46,234 bases of DNA, taken from assembly GCA_050015355.1 (NCBI GenBank), contig JBEKBO010000021.1:1-46234 (forward strand), given 5' to 3'. Positions 32,184-41,121 of this stretch are shown in pieces. The notes below the pieces were generated by a model. The model was not told the DNA's origin, did no database searches, and saw nothing but the letters and a program-made list of their open reading frames with translations. The first letter of the stretch is position 1. Each line of letters opens with the position of its first letter. This DNA comes from CAWBRT01 sp050015355. Its GTDB lineage: Bacteria > Acidobacteriota > Terriglobia > Terriglobales > Acidobacteriaceae. The translations under genes and the position numbers were made by a program.

Positions 32184-33954
32184 TTTCATCCACCTTTCCG
32201 AGATAGGCTGCGACCACGTCGGGATTGCGCAGCACGTCTGCCGGCGCTCCGTCGGCGATGTGACGGCCAAAATTCAGCACCGTGATGCGGTCAGCGACCC
32301 GTTCCACCAGATGCATATCATGATCGACGATGACGATGGTCAAGCCATGCCCCTTGAGCCGCTGCAACAGCAGAACCAACCCGTCCTTCTCCGCATGGTT
32401 GAGGCCCGCACCGGGCTCATCGAGCAGCAGCAGCTTGGGGTTTCCGGCCAGTGCGCGTGCAATCTCGACCAGGCGCTGGTGTCCATAGGACATGCTCCCG
32501 ACTACCTCTAAGGCGCGAGGGGCAAGCCCGACGAATCCCAGTGCGGCCAAGGCGTGGCGCTCCAGGGCAGCGGCGCCCCCTATCGCATTGCCGGGGCGCT
32601 CGGCGCCAACCTTAACGTTGTCCAGCACATTCATGTCCGTGAACAGGCGTATGTTCTGGAACGTGCGGCCGAGACCATGGCCAGCCCGCTGATGAGGCTT
32701 GAGATGAGTAATATCTTCTCCATCGAAGTCGATATGCCCGGCTGTCGGCCGATAAATCCCGCTCAGCACGTTCAACAAGCTGGTTTTGCCCGATCCGTTT
32801 GGGCCGATGAGGGCGTGCACGGTGTTGCGCTCGACCTCCATGTCAACCTCGTCAACCGCCTTGACCCCGCCGAAATGCTTTACCAGGCCGGATATTTTGA
32901 GTGTAGCCGGCCGTTCCTCACGGCCGCCCGGGTGGCCCAGCGTCAGCGGCGGAATGTCGCCGGTCGCCAGCGGCTTGATGGGATAGAATTTCCGCCAGAT
33001 GGCCGTAACGAAGCCCAGAATTCCGTCCGGCATGAAGACCATGATGAGAATCACGGCACCGCCGTAAACGGCCAGGTAAATGGTCTTGAGAAAGCGCAGC
33101 CACTCGGGCAGCATGGTCAGGAGTCCGGTGCCGAACACCGTCCCGAATGGGAAACGGGAGCCACCCAGCAGAGCCATGGTGAGGAACACGACCGACTCGC
33201 TGAAGCTGAACTGATCCGGGCTGATGTAGGAGAACCCGCCGGCAAAGAGGCCGCCACCGAGCCCTCCCAATAGCGCCGAAAGCGTAAAGGCAGTGACCTT
33301 CGTTCGATACGTGTCCACGCCGATGACACCGGCGGCGAGTTCGTTGTCGCGTGTGGCTCGCATGGCGCGGCCCAACTTGGTTTTGCGCAGATACCACACG
33401 AGGTAACCCACAAAATAGAGGCCGGTAACGCAGAGACCAAGATAAGGACCGCTCTCGGCAAAACGGGATGGGCGGCCGATTCCGGAGATGCCGTCGGGGC
33501 CGTGCGTGAACTCAACCCAGTTCGTCAGCACCAGGGACAGGATTGTCTGGAAGCTGATTGTCACCATGGCGAGGTAGTGGCCGCCAAGCCTCAACGACAT
33601 GAGACCGAGCGCCGCGCCGGCCACGCCGGCAACCGCCAGCCCGACCGCCAGAGCAACCCAGAATGGCAGACCGAAGGTTGTGGTTCCGAGTGCCACGCCG
33701 TAAGCGCCGATGCCGAAGAACGCGGCCTGTGCCAAGTTGATCTGCCCGCTGTATCCGAGCACGACCGTGAGCCCCAGCACCGCAATCGCATAGGTGGAGG
33801 CTTGCATCAGCAGATTGAGCGTGTATGCCGGGAAGGGCGTCAGGGTGACGAATGCGATGGTGGCCGCAGCCGCGGCGATATAAGCGCCAGTGCCGAAAAC
33901 CTTGCCCTTGGTAATCCCCGCATTGGAGGCCGTTCTGGAGGTTCGGTCGCTCAT
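32164..33954 (-). CDS. Fused ABC permease/ATPase (LivM-LivG)
   Basis: A 596-residue fusion. Residues ~20-330 are a LivM-type permease with about nine hydrophobic segments, 'VLGYSGQINLAQAAFFGIGA' near the N-terminus and the cytoplasmic coupling loop 'GRAMRATRDNELAAGVIGVD'. Residues ~350-590 are a LivG ATPase with Walker A 'GPNGSGKT' (~385), signature 'MSYGHQRLVEIARAL' (~488), Walker B 'LLLLDEPGAGLNHAE' (~511) and switch 'VIVDHDMHLVERVAD'. Between them is a short linker, 'GGREERPATLK'. It joins what are usually two subunits, so one transporter would pair this with LivH and LivF. Its ATG overlaps the livH stop (ATGA) and its end overlaps livF. Confidence 0.93.
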   Translation of the reverse strand: MSDRTSRTASNAGITKGKVFGTGAYIAAAAATIAFVTLTPFPAYTLNLLMQASTYAIAVLGLTVVLGYSGQINLAQAAFFGIGAYGVALGTTTFGLPFWVALAVGLAVAGVAGAALGLMSLRLGGHYLAMVTISFQTILSLVLTNWVEFTHGPDGISGIGRPSRFAESGPYLGLCVTGLYFVGYLVWYLRKTKLGRAMRATRDNELAAGVIGVDTYRTKVTAFTLSALLGGLGGGLFAGGFSYISPDQFSFSESVVFLTMALLGGSRFPFGTVFGTGLLTMLPEWLRFLKTIYLAVYGGAVILIMVFMPDGILGFVTAIWRKFYPIKPLATGDIPPLTLGHPGGREERPATLKISGLVKHFGGVKAVDEVDMEVERNTVHALIGPNGSGKTSLLNVLSGIYRPTAGHIDFDGEDITHLKPHQRAGHGLGRTFQNIRLFTDMNVLDNVKVGAERPGNAIGGAAALERHALAALGFVGLAPRALEVVGSMSYGHQRLVEIARALAGNPKLLLLDEPGAGLNHAEKDGLVLLLQRLKGHGLTIVIVDHDMHLVERVADRITVLNFGRHIADGAPADVLRNPDVVAAYLGKVDENAAPRA

Positions 33955-34827
33955 GCTTTCTCCGCAATCCTTTCGCCGAACATGCCTTGTGGTCGGAACA
34001 ACAGAAACACAAGCAGAACGAGGAACGCAAAGGCATCCTTGTAAGGCACGGAGATGTAAGCCGCGCCGAAGGTCTCGACGACGCCAAGGGCCAAGCCTCC
34101 GACAACCGCCCCGGTTACGTCGCCGAAGCCACCGATGATGCTGGCGGCGAATGCTTTGAGCGCGATGGATGAGCCCATGCCGACTGAAACAAAAAGGATC
34201 GGCGCAACAAGAATCCCGGCGAGCCCACCCAATACAGAACTGTAGATGAAGGTGATCATAATCATCAGGGCCACGGGAATGCCCAGCATGCTCGCCATTT
34301 CCTTGTCCTGCGAGGTCGCCTGCATCTTCTTGCCGAGCAGCGTGCGCTCGAAGAGCAGATACTGGAAGCCAACCATCACGATGGTGACGGCAAGAATCAT
34401 GAGGTATTGCGTATCGAAGAACACCGGCCCAACGCTGAAGCCCTGCGACTCGAAGATGCTCGGCAGGGTCTGCGGCTGCGGGCCGTAGGCGGCAAGCACG
34501 CCATTTTCCAGGAGAATCGACGCGCCGATCGTGCTGATGATGACCGGAAGGAAGCTGCGGTTGCGGAGTGGATAATAAACCCCAAGGTTAAATAGTGCGC
34601 CAAAAGCGGCCATGGCAGCGACCGTGATCAGGATGCCAAGCCAGTAGGGCAGCCCGAGATTGATTAACAGCACTGTCATCGAGAAAGCACCCAGCATGGC
34701 AAAATCGCCCTGGGCAAAATTGACCACGTTCGTCGCTCGATAGATCAATACGAACCCCAGAGCCACGAGCGCATAAATACTGCCAATGCCAAGCCCGGTG
34801 AAGAGAAGTTGGAGTGCAGTTCCCATA
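33951..34827 (-). CDS. livH: Branched-chain amino acid type ABC permease (LivH)
   Basis: An integral membrane protein of ~291 residues with about eight hydrophobic segments. The N-terminus 'LLFTGLGIGSIYALVALGFV' followed by 'YRATNVVNFAQGDFAMLGAF' is the standard LivH start. The coupling loop 'GKKMQATSQDKEMASMLGI' and the end 'FLLFRPQGMFGE' also match. It forms the translocation path with the LivM half of the fusion. ATG 34827 (GGTGG just upstream) is chosen since family members begin near it; the frame extends to 34865. It overlaps livMG by 4 nt and lies about 130 nt downstream of the binding-protein gene. Confidence 0.94.
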
Positions 34828-34957
34828 GGCCACCAAAAAGCGGGCGAATAGCGACTCGCCCGCACGGTTCAATGCGTTTATGCGCTTCTGCGCTGGCTGC
34901 GATCCCTTTCAACCCGCGGCGCGATAGGACGCCTCGGGGAAAGTTGAAACATGTTGG

Positions 34958-36094
34958 TTAGTCTTTGAAATCAATGTGCTTGTCAAACACAATCGTTCCG
35001 CCGACGTTCTTCACCACGTTATAGCCGTGCAACCCATCTCCATTCTGGTCGAAGTTGTAGGTTCCTTCGGCGCCTTTGTAGTCCTTGATCGCGAGTATCG
35101 CCTGCCGGATCTTCGCGGGGTCGGTGCTCTTGGCGTTGTTGATGGCCAGCGCCAGCACGTGCATGCCGTCATAGGCCCAGGCGCTGAAGTGATCGGGCCT
35201 CACCTTGTAAGCGGCTTCGTATTTGGTGGCGTATGCCGTGGCGGCGGGGCACGATTCCCGGTTAAAGTCGGCGACGGCGAAAGTGCCGTTCAGCGCCGAA
35301 CCCGCAAGCCGAAGGGCGGTGGTGGATATATTGGTTGCCGAACCAACCCAGGGCATGGTCACGCCCACTTGGCGGAGCTGTTTCGCCAGGATGCCAAGGT
35401 CCGTTTCAAAGGGAACGTAGCTGGCCAGGACATCGGCTCCGGAACGCTTAACGGCCAGCGCTACAGGGGTGAAGTCCTGCGAATTGTTGGTATAGCCTTG
35501 GATCAGAACCGGCGTGATGCCCATGCTCTTGAGGTTTTCGACCAGGGCCTTCATGCCGCTGGTGCCAAAGGTGTCCGTGGAGTGCACGATCGCCCATTTT
35601 TTCTTGCCGAGCGATTTGACACCATATTCGGCAATCACTCGGGCCGAATAGGAATCGTTTGGCCGGAAGCGGAAGTACCACGGATTCCCCATATGGGTAA
35701 GCGTAGGATCCGTCCCGCCAATCATTACCGGCTTGCCCACCTTCAACACGTCGGGCGACATGGCATTTACCTGCGTGCTCCGGATTGAGCCAAGGAACCC
35801 GACGATTTCCTTGTTGCCGACCAGCTTGCTGAACGCCATGATAATGCCGGGATTGGTCGTCTGATCGTCTTCAATGATCAGCTCAACCGGTTTGCCGAGA
35901 ACCCCTCCTGCCTTGTTGATTTCCGCTACGGCGAGCTTGGTGCCCTGTATCTGATAGCTACCTATCTCGGCGGATGGGCCTGTGAGCGGCGCGACCACGC
36001 CGATCTTGATCGTATCGGCCGCTTGCAGAGTCAAGCCGCCGACAATCATCGCGGCGGCGAGCCCGAACACAGCAAAAGTAATCCATTTGCGCAT
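34958..36094 (-). CDS. ABC transporter substrate-binding protein, LivJ/LivK type (copy 1)
   Basis: A 378-residue periplasmic binding protein. Signal peptide (~1-25, ending 'LTLQAAD'), then 'IKIGVVAPLTGPSAEIGSYQ', 'AVAEINKAGGVLGKPVELII', 'EDDQTTNPG' and 'PVMIGGTDPTLTHMGNPWYF', the usual type I fold of the Leu/Ile/Val family. It delivers the ligand to LivH/LivMG/LivF. ATG 36094 has AAAGGGA upstream. It is a close paralogue of the next gene upstream, with equal length and many shared blocks, yet the segment 'VAVKRSGADVLASYVPFETD' and the pocket-side loops differ, so ligand preference may differ. Confidence 0.93.
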   Translation of the reverse strand: MRKWITFAVFGLAAAMIVGGLTLQAADTIKIGVVAPLTGPSAEIGSYQIQGTKLAVAEINKAGGVLGKPVELIIEDDQTTNPGIIMAFSKLVGNKEIVGFLGSIRSTQVNAMSPDVLKVGKPVMIGGTDPTLTHMGNPWYFRFRPNDSYSARVIAEYGVKSLGKKKWAIVHSTDTFGTSGMKALVENLKSMGITPVLIQGYTNNSQDFTPVALAVKRSGADVLASYVPFETDLGILAKQLRQVGVTMPWVGSATNISTTALRLAGSALNGTFAVADFNRESCPAATAYATKYEAAYKVRPDHFSAWAYDGMHVLALAINNAKSTDPAKIRQAILAIKDYKGAEGTYNFDQNGDGLHGYNVVKNVGGTIVFDKHIDFKD

Positions 36095-36331
36095 GGTTTA
36101 TCCCTTTGAGGTTATGAATTTGCAAAATTGCGGCGAACAGAACAGATATCAAATTTCCACCGTCATGTAAAGGTCGCAATCACACTGCACGGATCGATCC
36201 TTGGTTGCAGGATTGCCGTATACCCCACGAAGTAGCCGGGTTTACGGGGCCCCCGGCAAACGCTTGGCGTTTGCCGGGGTGACATCCAAGCCCGGCGCTG
36301 ATACTTAGGGTACACCGACCGTGGAATTGCG
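36095..36331. other. Intergenic gap between paralogous binding-protein genes, with a perfect hairpin
   Basis: Contains a perfect 13-bp inverted repeat at 36251-36279 with a TTG spacer, preceded by GGGGCCCCCGGC (36246-36257). The same GGGGCCCCCGGC string recurs at 40910-40921, and a shorter version at 43243. There is no T tract, so it looks like a REP-type element. It may stabilise one side of the transcript and set the ratio of the two binding proteins. Confidence 0.55.
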
Positions 36332-37468
36332 CTAGTCAGTAAAATCTATGTGCTTGTCGAACACAATAGTTCCGTTATTGTTCCTTACAATGTTGTAGCC
36401 GTGTAGTCCATCCCCATTCTTGTCGAAGTTGTAAGTGCCTTGGGCGCCCTTGTATCCCTTGATCGCGAGTATCGCCTGCCGGATTTTCGCGGGGTCGGTG
36501 CTCTTGGCATTGTTAATAGCAATCGCGATCACATGCACCGCGTCATAGGACCAGGCGCTGAGAAAATCAGGCGCCACTTTGTAAGCGGCCTCGTACTTGG
36601 TTGCGTATGCCTGCGAAACAGGGCTTGAATCCTTGTGGAAATCGGACACCGCGTAGGTCCCGTAGAGCGCAGGTCCGGCAAGCCTGAGCGCCGTTATGGT
36701 TACGGCTGAAGGCGAACCGACCCACGGGATGTTGACGCCGAGCTGCCGGAGCTGTTTCGCGAAGATACCCAGATCCGTTTCATAGGTCATATAGGAGCAC
36801 ATGACGTCAGCTCCCGAACGCTTGATGGCGAGGGCCACGGGTGTGAAGTCCTGCGATTGGTTCGCGTAGCCTTGCACCAGAACCGGCTCAATGCCCAGAT
36901 TCTTGAGAGCCGCCGTTAGAGCCTTCATGCCGGCAGTGCCGAAAGCGTCGGTGGAGTGGACGATGGCCAGCTTCTTCTTGCCGAGCGTATTGACTGCATA
37001 GTCGGCGATCACACGGGCCGAGTAGCTGTCGTTCGGGCGATAGCGGAACAGCCATGGGTTACCCTGGTGCGTGAGTTCGGGATCGGTACCGCCGATCATC
37101 ACCGGCTTGCCCACCTTGAGCACATCGGGTGAGATGGCCATCATCTGGGTGCTGCGGACGGTCCCGATGAAAGCTGTGATGTCCTTGTTGCCCGCAAGCT
37201 TGCTGAACGCCATAACCGCTCCGGGGTTCGTGGTCTGATCATCCTCGGAAATCAGTTCGATCTGTCTACCAAGTACCCCTCCGGCCTTGTTGATCTCTTC
37301 GACCGCGAGTTTTGCTCCCTGCATTTCATAGCGTCCGGCCTCGGCAGCGGCGCCGGTGGTCGGCGCTACTATACCGATCTTCAGCGTATCGGCTGCGTGG
37401 AGATTGACGGTGCTTACAGCCATTCCGGCGGCGAGCCAGAGCAGGGCGAGAACTGACAGCTTGCGCAT
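36332..37468 (-). CDS. ABC transporter substrate-binding protein, LivJ/LivK type (copy 2)
   Basis: 378 residues, the first gene of the importer cluster. Signal peptide (~1-26, ending 'VNLHAAD'), then 'LKIGIVAPTTGAAAEAGRYE', 'AVEEINKAGGVLGRQIELIS', 'EDDQTTNPG', 'PVMIGGTDPELTHQGNPWLF'. It aligns without gaps to copy 1 over nearly the whole length as far as can be judged by eye. ATG 37468 is chosen because AGAGGAGA precedes it and the signal peptide starts there; the open frame to 37612 is not protein-like. It probably works with the same permease, giving the importer two receptors. Confidence 0.93.
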   Translation of the reverse strand: MRKLSVLALLWLAAGMAVSTVNLHAADTLKIGIVAPTTGAAAEAGRYEMQGAKLAVEEINKAGGVLGRQIELISEDDQTTNPGAVMAFSKLAGNKDITAFIGTVRSTQMMAISPDVLKVGKPVMIGGTDPELTHQGNPWLFRYRPNDSYSARVIADYAVNTLGKKKLAIVHSTDAFGTAGMKALTAALKNLGIEPVLVQGYANQSQDFTPVALAIKRSGADVMCSYMTYETDLGIFAKQLRQLGVNIPWVGSPSAVTITALRLAGPALYGTYAVSDFHKDSSPVSQAYATKYEAAYKVAPDFLSAWSYDAVHVIAIAINNAKSTDPAKIRQAILAIKGYKGAQGTYNFDKNGDGLHGYNIVRNNNGTIVFDKHIDFTD

Positions 37469-37817
37469 GATATTTCTCCTCTTGAGATTTGCTTGACCCG
37501 TGGACGATGAGGCGAGTGCACCAGAGATATCAGATGTCTGTTGCTCTGTAAAGTCCAAAGTCTGCCGACTGCGCGATGTAAGCGGTCCGGAACGGGTGTG
37601 GTCTCGCGGCATTCGTTAAGTTGCCGCACAACAGAGCCGCTTAACAGGGCGCGGAAAGCGCGCTCGCCGCATTCTCATACCACCGCCGCCGAAGGCCGGT
37701 TTTTTCAACCGCTCGCGCCGGCCTTACAAAGCTCTTACATGTTTCTTCCCAAGGGTTTACAGCAAGTCTCCGCGAATTGTGTTCACATGGTCCTCGTGAT
37801 CAAGGAGTGGATTCAGC
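37469..37817. other. Divergent intergenic region between importer cluster and response regulator
   Basis: About 350 bp with no coding signal. It contains an inverted repeat AAGGCCGG / CCGGCCTT at 37692-37725 and a TTTACA at about 37754 that could be a -35. AAGGAG at 37802-37807 is the ribosome binding site of the next gene. No riboswitch is recognised. Confidence 0.45.
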
Positions 37818-38261
37818 ATGCATGAGCCAAGGGTGATTACTTCGGTTAGTCAAGTGCCGCTCGTTCGAGAAGCCAGGATTAAGACCGTGATCGTGGACGA
37901 CTCAGCCCATTACCTGGAAGCGCTGTGGTCTCTGCTGGAGTTCGGGAATTTAGTCGAAGTAATTGGAACAGGGATGAGCGGCATGGACGCGGTCTGCGCG
38001 GTCGCCGACCTTGATCCCGACCTGCTTCTGATGGATGTTCACATGGATCCGATGAGCGGTCCTGCCGCCGCGATGGTCATCGCCGCGATGTATCCCAGGA
38101 CGAAAGTGATCTTGATGTCGGCGGAGGACTCGCAGCAACTACGCGCGGAGTGCCTTTCCTGCGGGGCACACTCGTTCGTCTCAAAGGCGAACTTCATAAA
38201 AGAGTTTCCGGTTGCCGTTGACCAACTGGGTCTGCGCGGATGTCGTCCGACGGCGCACTGA
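37818..38261 (+). CDS. Receiver-domain-only response regulator
   Basis: 147 residues, one CheY-like receiver domain and no output domain. Acidic pair 'VIVDDSAHYLEAL' (D27, D28), phosphoacceptor D73 in 'LLLMDVHMDPMSG', Thr/Ser switch in 'VILMSAEDSQQ' and the conserved Lys in 'SFVSKANFI' are all present. The receiver resembles that of NarL-type regulators, but the DNA-binding half is absent: the stop follows about 20 residues after the domain. ATG 37818 has AAGGAG about 10 nt upstream. It may relay phosphate or act by protein contact. It precedes the Spy-like and sensor kinase genes on the same strand. Confidence 0.85.
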   Translation: MHEPRVITSVSQVPLVREARIKTVIVDDSAHYLEALWSLLEFGNLVEVIGTGMSGMDAVCAVADLDPDLLLMDVHMDPMSGPAAAMVIAAMYPRTKVILMSAEDSQQLRAECLSCGAHSFVSKANFIKEFPVAVDQLGLRGCRPTAH

Positions 38262-38357
38262 GCGACAGCTAAACCACCGTGGTGCCTGCATCGCGGCAGA
38301 CAAGTCTGCGCGAACCTCAATAGATATGAAGATCAGTAGAAAGAAGAAGGAGAACGA

Positions 38358-38822
38358 ATGAAAAGAGCAATGACGGCAGCTTTGATCGCGCTTGCGGTGG
38401 CAAGCACGCTTCTGATTGCACAGACACCGCCGCCGAGCCCGGCAACCATGGTGGCCCATCGCGTGGATTTCATGACGACGGTGCTGAATCTCACCTCCGC
38501 GCAGCAGCAGCAGGCGACGACCATCTTTACGAACGCCGCGGCCGCCGAATCCGGGGTGCACGAGAGCCTCAAGACTGCGCGGCAGAGCCTCAAGACCGCC
38601 GTCACCAACAACGATAGTGCGGGGATCGACCAGGCAGCGGCTACGATTGGCAGCCTGACGGCCCAGCTAACCTCGCTCCAGGCCAAAGCCAATGCGGCTT
38701 TCTATCAGATCCTCACCGCGGATCAGCAGAGCAAGTTGGCGAAGCTGGAATCCCAGCACGGCCCGGGCGGTCGCCCTGGTCCGCCTCCAGGTGGTCCCGG
38801 CGGACTCGGTTTCGCGCATTGA
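38358..38822 (+). CDS. Spy/CpxP-like periplasmic protein
   Basis: 154 residues. Signal peptide (~1-21, 'LIALAVASTLLIAQ'), then an all-helical domain with two LTxxQ-like motifs, 'LNLTSAQQQQ' and 'LTADQQSKL', which mark the Spy/CpxP group of periplasmic chaperones and envelope stress sensors. The C-terminus is a flexible Gly/Pro-rich tail ('GGRPGPPPGGPGGLG'). GAAGGAG precedes ATG 38358. It is followed by a sensor kinase on the same strand, reminiscent of the CpxP-CpxA pairing; a role as inhibitor or co-sensor of that kinase is inference. Confidence 0.82.
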   Translation: MKRAMTAALIALAVASTLLIAQTPPPSPATMVAHRVDFMTTVLNLTSAQQQQATTIFTNAAAAESGVHESLKTARQSLKTAVTNNDSAGIDQAAATIGSLTAQLTSLQAKANAAFYQILTADQQSKLAKLESQHGPGGRPGPPPGGPGGLGFAH

Positions 38823-38947
38823 TGAAGCAGGGCGGGTATCAACATGCCTGCCCTTTTCGTGCGCCAACTTCATCTAACCGTTGCTGACCCGATTGTTTGC
38901 TTCATAATGGATTGCGCGGTATTTCATGGTTGCAGAGCTGTGTTTTC

Positions 38948-40849
38948 ATGAAGTCATTTCTCAAAGTCCGGTTCTCGTGGTCAGCCGTTGTCGCGGGTCT
39001 GGCGGTAATCCTGATCGTGCTCGCCGTGCTGGAGTACCGGTGGAGCAGAGACGTCAGTGAGGCGGCAAGCGTGCGGATGCACGCTAGTTTACAGGCCTCG
39101 ATCATGGCATTCCGGCAGGATCTGTACCGTGAACTTGCAGGTATCTGCCTGCCGTTACAGCTCATCCCGCCAGCCGATGCTCGCGATCGCTGGCCGCAGT
39201 ATGCGCGGCAAGTGCAAACCGCGCAACACGCGGCGGCCGTGCCGCAGATGGTGGCGAACGTATTCGTGTGGAGCACCCGCGCCGATGGTTTTTCTCAGCT
39301 TCGACGCATGGATTCCGGTAGCGGGCGTTTCGAAGCCGCCGAATGGCCGGCGTCGTTTCAGCAACTGCACGAAACCCTGCGGTCGTTTTTGCCGGACTCG
39401 GCTGCGGTTGCTTCGCGGCCGGCTCCGTCGGATACTTCACCGAATCCTCGCTTGGAACGTCTGCGTGGACCCGGTCTGCGCGCGCCGTGGGCGTTTGCAG
39501 AAAGCGTTCCAGCGCTCGCGTATGCGGCGGTCGCTCCGGATGATGCGAACCATGCGCAATCGCCCACTGTGGAGCGAACGATTGATTGGGTCATCATCGA
39601 ATTGAACGCCGGCGTGTTCCAGCAGCACGTGTTGTCAGAGCTTGCGGAACGGCATTTTAGCGGCCCTTCGGGCTTTGTTTATCGGGTGGCAGTTCTCGGC
39701 GGCCAGGGCGGCGGCAGCGTCCTTTATTCTTCGGATTCGGATTTTGGCAAGCCCGGCAGTGGTGCGGCGGATGCGGTTATCAACCTCTTTGGCCCGCCCT
39801 CCGGCTCCATGGGGCAAGGGCTTGGCCCTTTTCTCGCGCCTCCCGGACGGCCGCAAGATGGAGGTCGTTTCAGGGGCCCGGAGTTTCGCGCGGGTTTTTC
39901 GGGCCTGGTAAGAATCGAACCGTTACGCCTGTCGCCCGACGACAGGGGCTGGCAACTCGTCGTGCAGCACCGTGATGGTTCATTGGAGGCGGCGGTGGCT
40001 CGTTTGAGGCGCCGGAACCTGGTGATCGGGTTCGGCGTGCTGCTGGTGATGGCGGCTACCATGGGAATCCTGATTGTCACCACGCACCGCGCGCAGCGTC
40101 TCGCGAAATTGCAGATGGACTTCGTGACCGGCGTCTCTCACGAATTGCGCACGCCGCTGGCGGTCATATCCTCGGCGGCGGATAATATCGCGGATGGAGT
40201 GGTGGACAACAAAGAGCAGTTGATGCGCTATGGCAAGGCGATCAAAAGCCAGACCCGCCAACTCATCCAGTTGGTTGAGCAGATCCTGCTGTTTGCGGCT
40301 ACACGAGAGAACCGGTATCAGTACCAACTGCGCGTGCTTGAAGTGCAGGAGATTCTGGACGCCGCTTTCGGCGCCACCGCGGGGCTGATCCACGCAGCGG
40401 GAATCGAGATCGAGCAACAGGTCGAACCGGGGATGCCGCAGACTGTCGGCGACCTGGCGGCTCTTTCGCAGTGCTTGCAGAACCTGATAACGAACGCTGT
40501 CAAGTATGGCGGTACGAATCGTTGGCTCGGAGTCCGGGCCCTGTCCGCACCGGCCGACCATGAGATTCAAATCGCGATCGAAGACCGCGGAGCCGGCATT
40601 TCCGCCGCCGACTTGCCGCACATTTTCGAGCCGTTTTATCGTAGTCCTTCCGTCACTGCCGCGCAGATTCGCGGCACAGGGTTGGGGCTGCCATTGGCAA
40701 GAAGCATTGCCGAGGCCATGGGAGGGAGGCTAACGGTCACGAGTGAACCGGGGAAGGGCAGCAGCTTTGTTTTGCATCTGCCCATCGCGGGCGCGGTGAA
40801 GCGCACGGGCGTGGAAGAGACCTTGCCAACGGAAGCGAAGATTGTTTAA
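38948..40849 (+). CDS. Membrane sensor histidine kinase
   Basis: About 633 residues. TM1 (~10-32) and TM2 (~360-382) flank a ~320-residue periplasmic sensor region with a Gly/Pro-rich stretch. The kinase core follows TM2 without an evident HAMP domain: H-box 'VSHELRTPLAVISS' (His ~398), N-box 'NLITNAVKYGG' (~511), G1 'IEDRGAGIS' (~545), G2 'GTGLGLPLARSI' (~576). ATG 38948 is chosen because it begins just before TM1; the open frame to 38897 starts with a TTG. No strong ribosome binding site. The partner is probably the OmpR-type regulator about 270 bp downstream. The gap holds a repeat element. Confidence 0.92.
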   Translation: MKSFLKVRFSWSAVVAGLAVILIVLAVLEYRWSRDVSEAASVRMHASLQASIMAFRQDLYRELAGICLPLQLIPPADARDRWPQYARQVQTAQHAAAVPQMVANVFVWSTRADGFSQLRRMDSGSGRFEAAEWPASFQQLHETLRSFLPDSAAVASRPAPSDTSPNPRLERLRGPGLRAPWAFAESVPALAYAAVAPDDANHAQSPTVERTIDWVIIELNAGVFQQHVLSELAERHFSGPSGFVYRVAVLGGQGGGSVLYSSDSDFGKPGSGAADAVINLFGPPSGSMGQGLGPFLAPPGRPQDGGRFRGPEFRAGFSGLVRIEPLRLSPDDRGWQLVVQHRDGSLEAAVARLRRRNLVIGFGVLLVMAATMGILIVTTHRAQRLAKLQMDFVTGVSHELRTPLAVISSAADNIADGVVDNKEQLMRYGKAIKSQTRQLIQLVEQILLFAATRENRYQYQLRVLEVQEILDAAFGATAGLIHAAGIEIEQQVEPGMPQTVGDLAALSQCLQNLITNAVKYGGTNRWLGVRALSAPADHEIQIAIEDRGAGISAADLPHIFEPFYRSPSVTAAQIRGTGLGLPLARSIAEAMGGRLTVTSEPGKGSSFVLHLPIAGAVKRTGVEETLPTEAKIV

Positions 40850-40891
40850 ACACTAGCGTAGTGTCCCAAAAGTTTGTGACATAACTCAGGG

Positions 40892-41079
40892 TGTCATGCT
40901 GAGCGAGCCGGGGCCCCCGGCGACGGCCGCTTTTGCCGTTGCAGGGGTGGAGTAGCGAAGCATCCCTAGAAACTGTCCCACCCCGCGCCGCTCTAAGCTT
41001 TATGATGAAATCCTTAGGCTGTGGCTCAGCCGCACGCCGTGCTGGGATTCTTCGCTCCCTGTGGTCGCTCAGAATGACA
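40892..41079. repeat. Palindromic intergenic element, TIR type TGTCAT..GAGCGA
   Basis: Ends are TGTCATGCTGAGCGA and TCGCTCAGAATGACA, an inverted repeat with one mismatch. Inside is GGGGCCCCCGGC (40910-40921) and a hairpin GCGACGGC / GCCGTTGC, similar in layout to the hairpin at 36246-36279. The ends relate it to the element at 21924-22083. It is non-coding and lies between sensor kinase and regulator genes. Confidence 0.6.
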
Positions 41080-41121
41080 AACAAAGAGTTACTATGAGAA
41101 TTTCCGGGACAGGACTCTAGC

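Noticed and set aside
36251..36279. Hairpin as a rho-independent terminator
   Set aside because: The stem is perfect but no T tract follows on either strand, and the leading GGGGCCCCC string recurs elsewhere, so a REP-like element is more likely.
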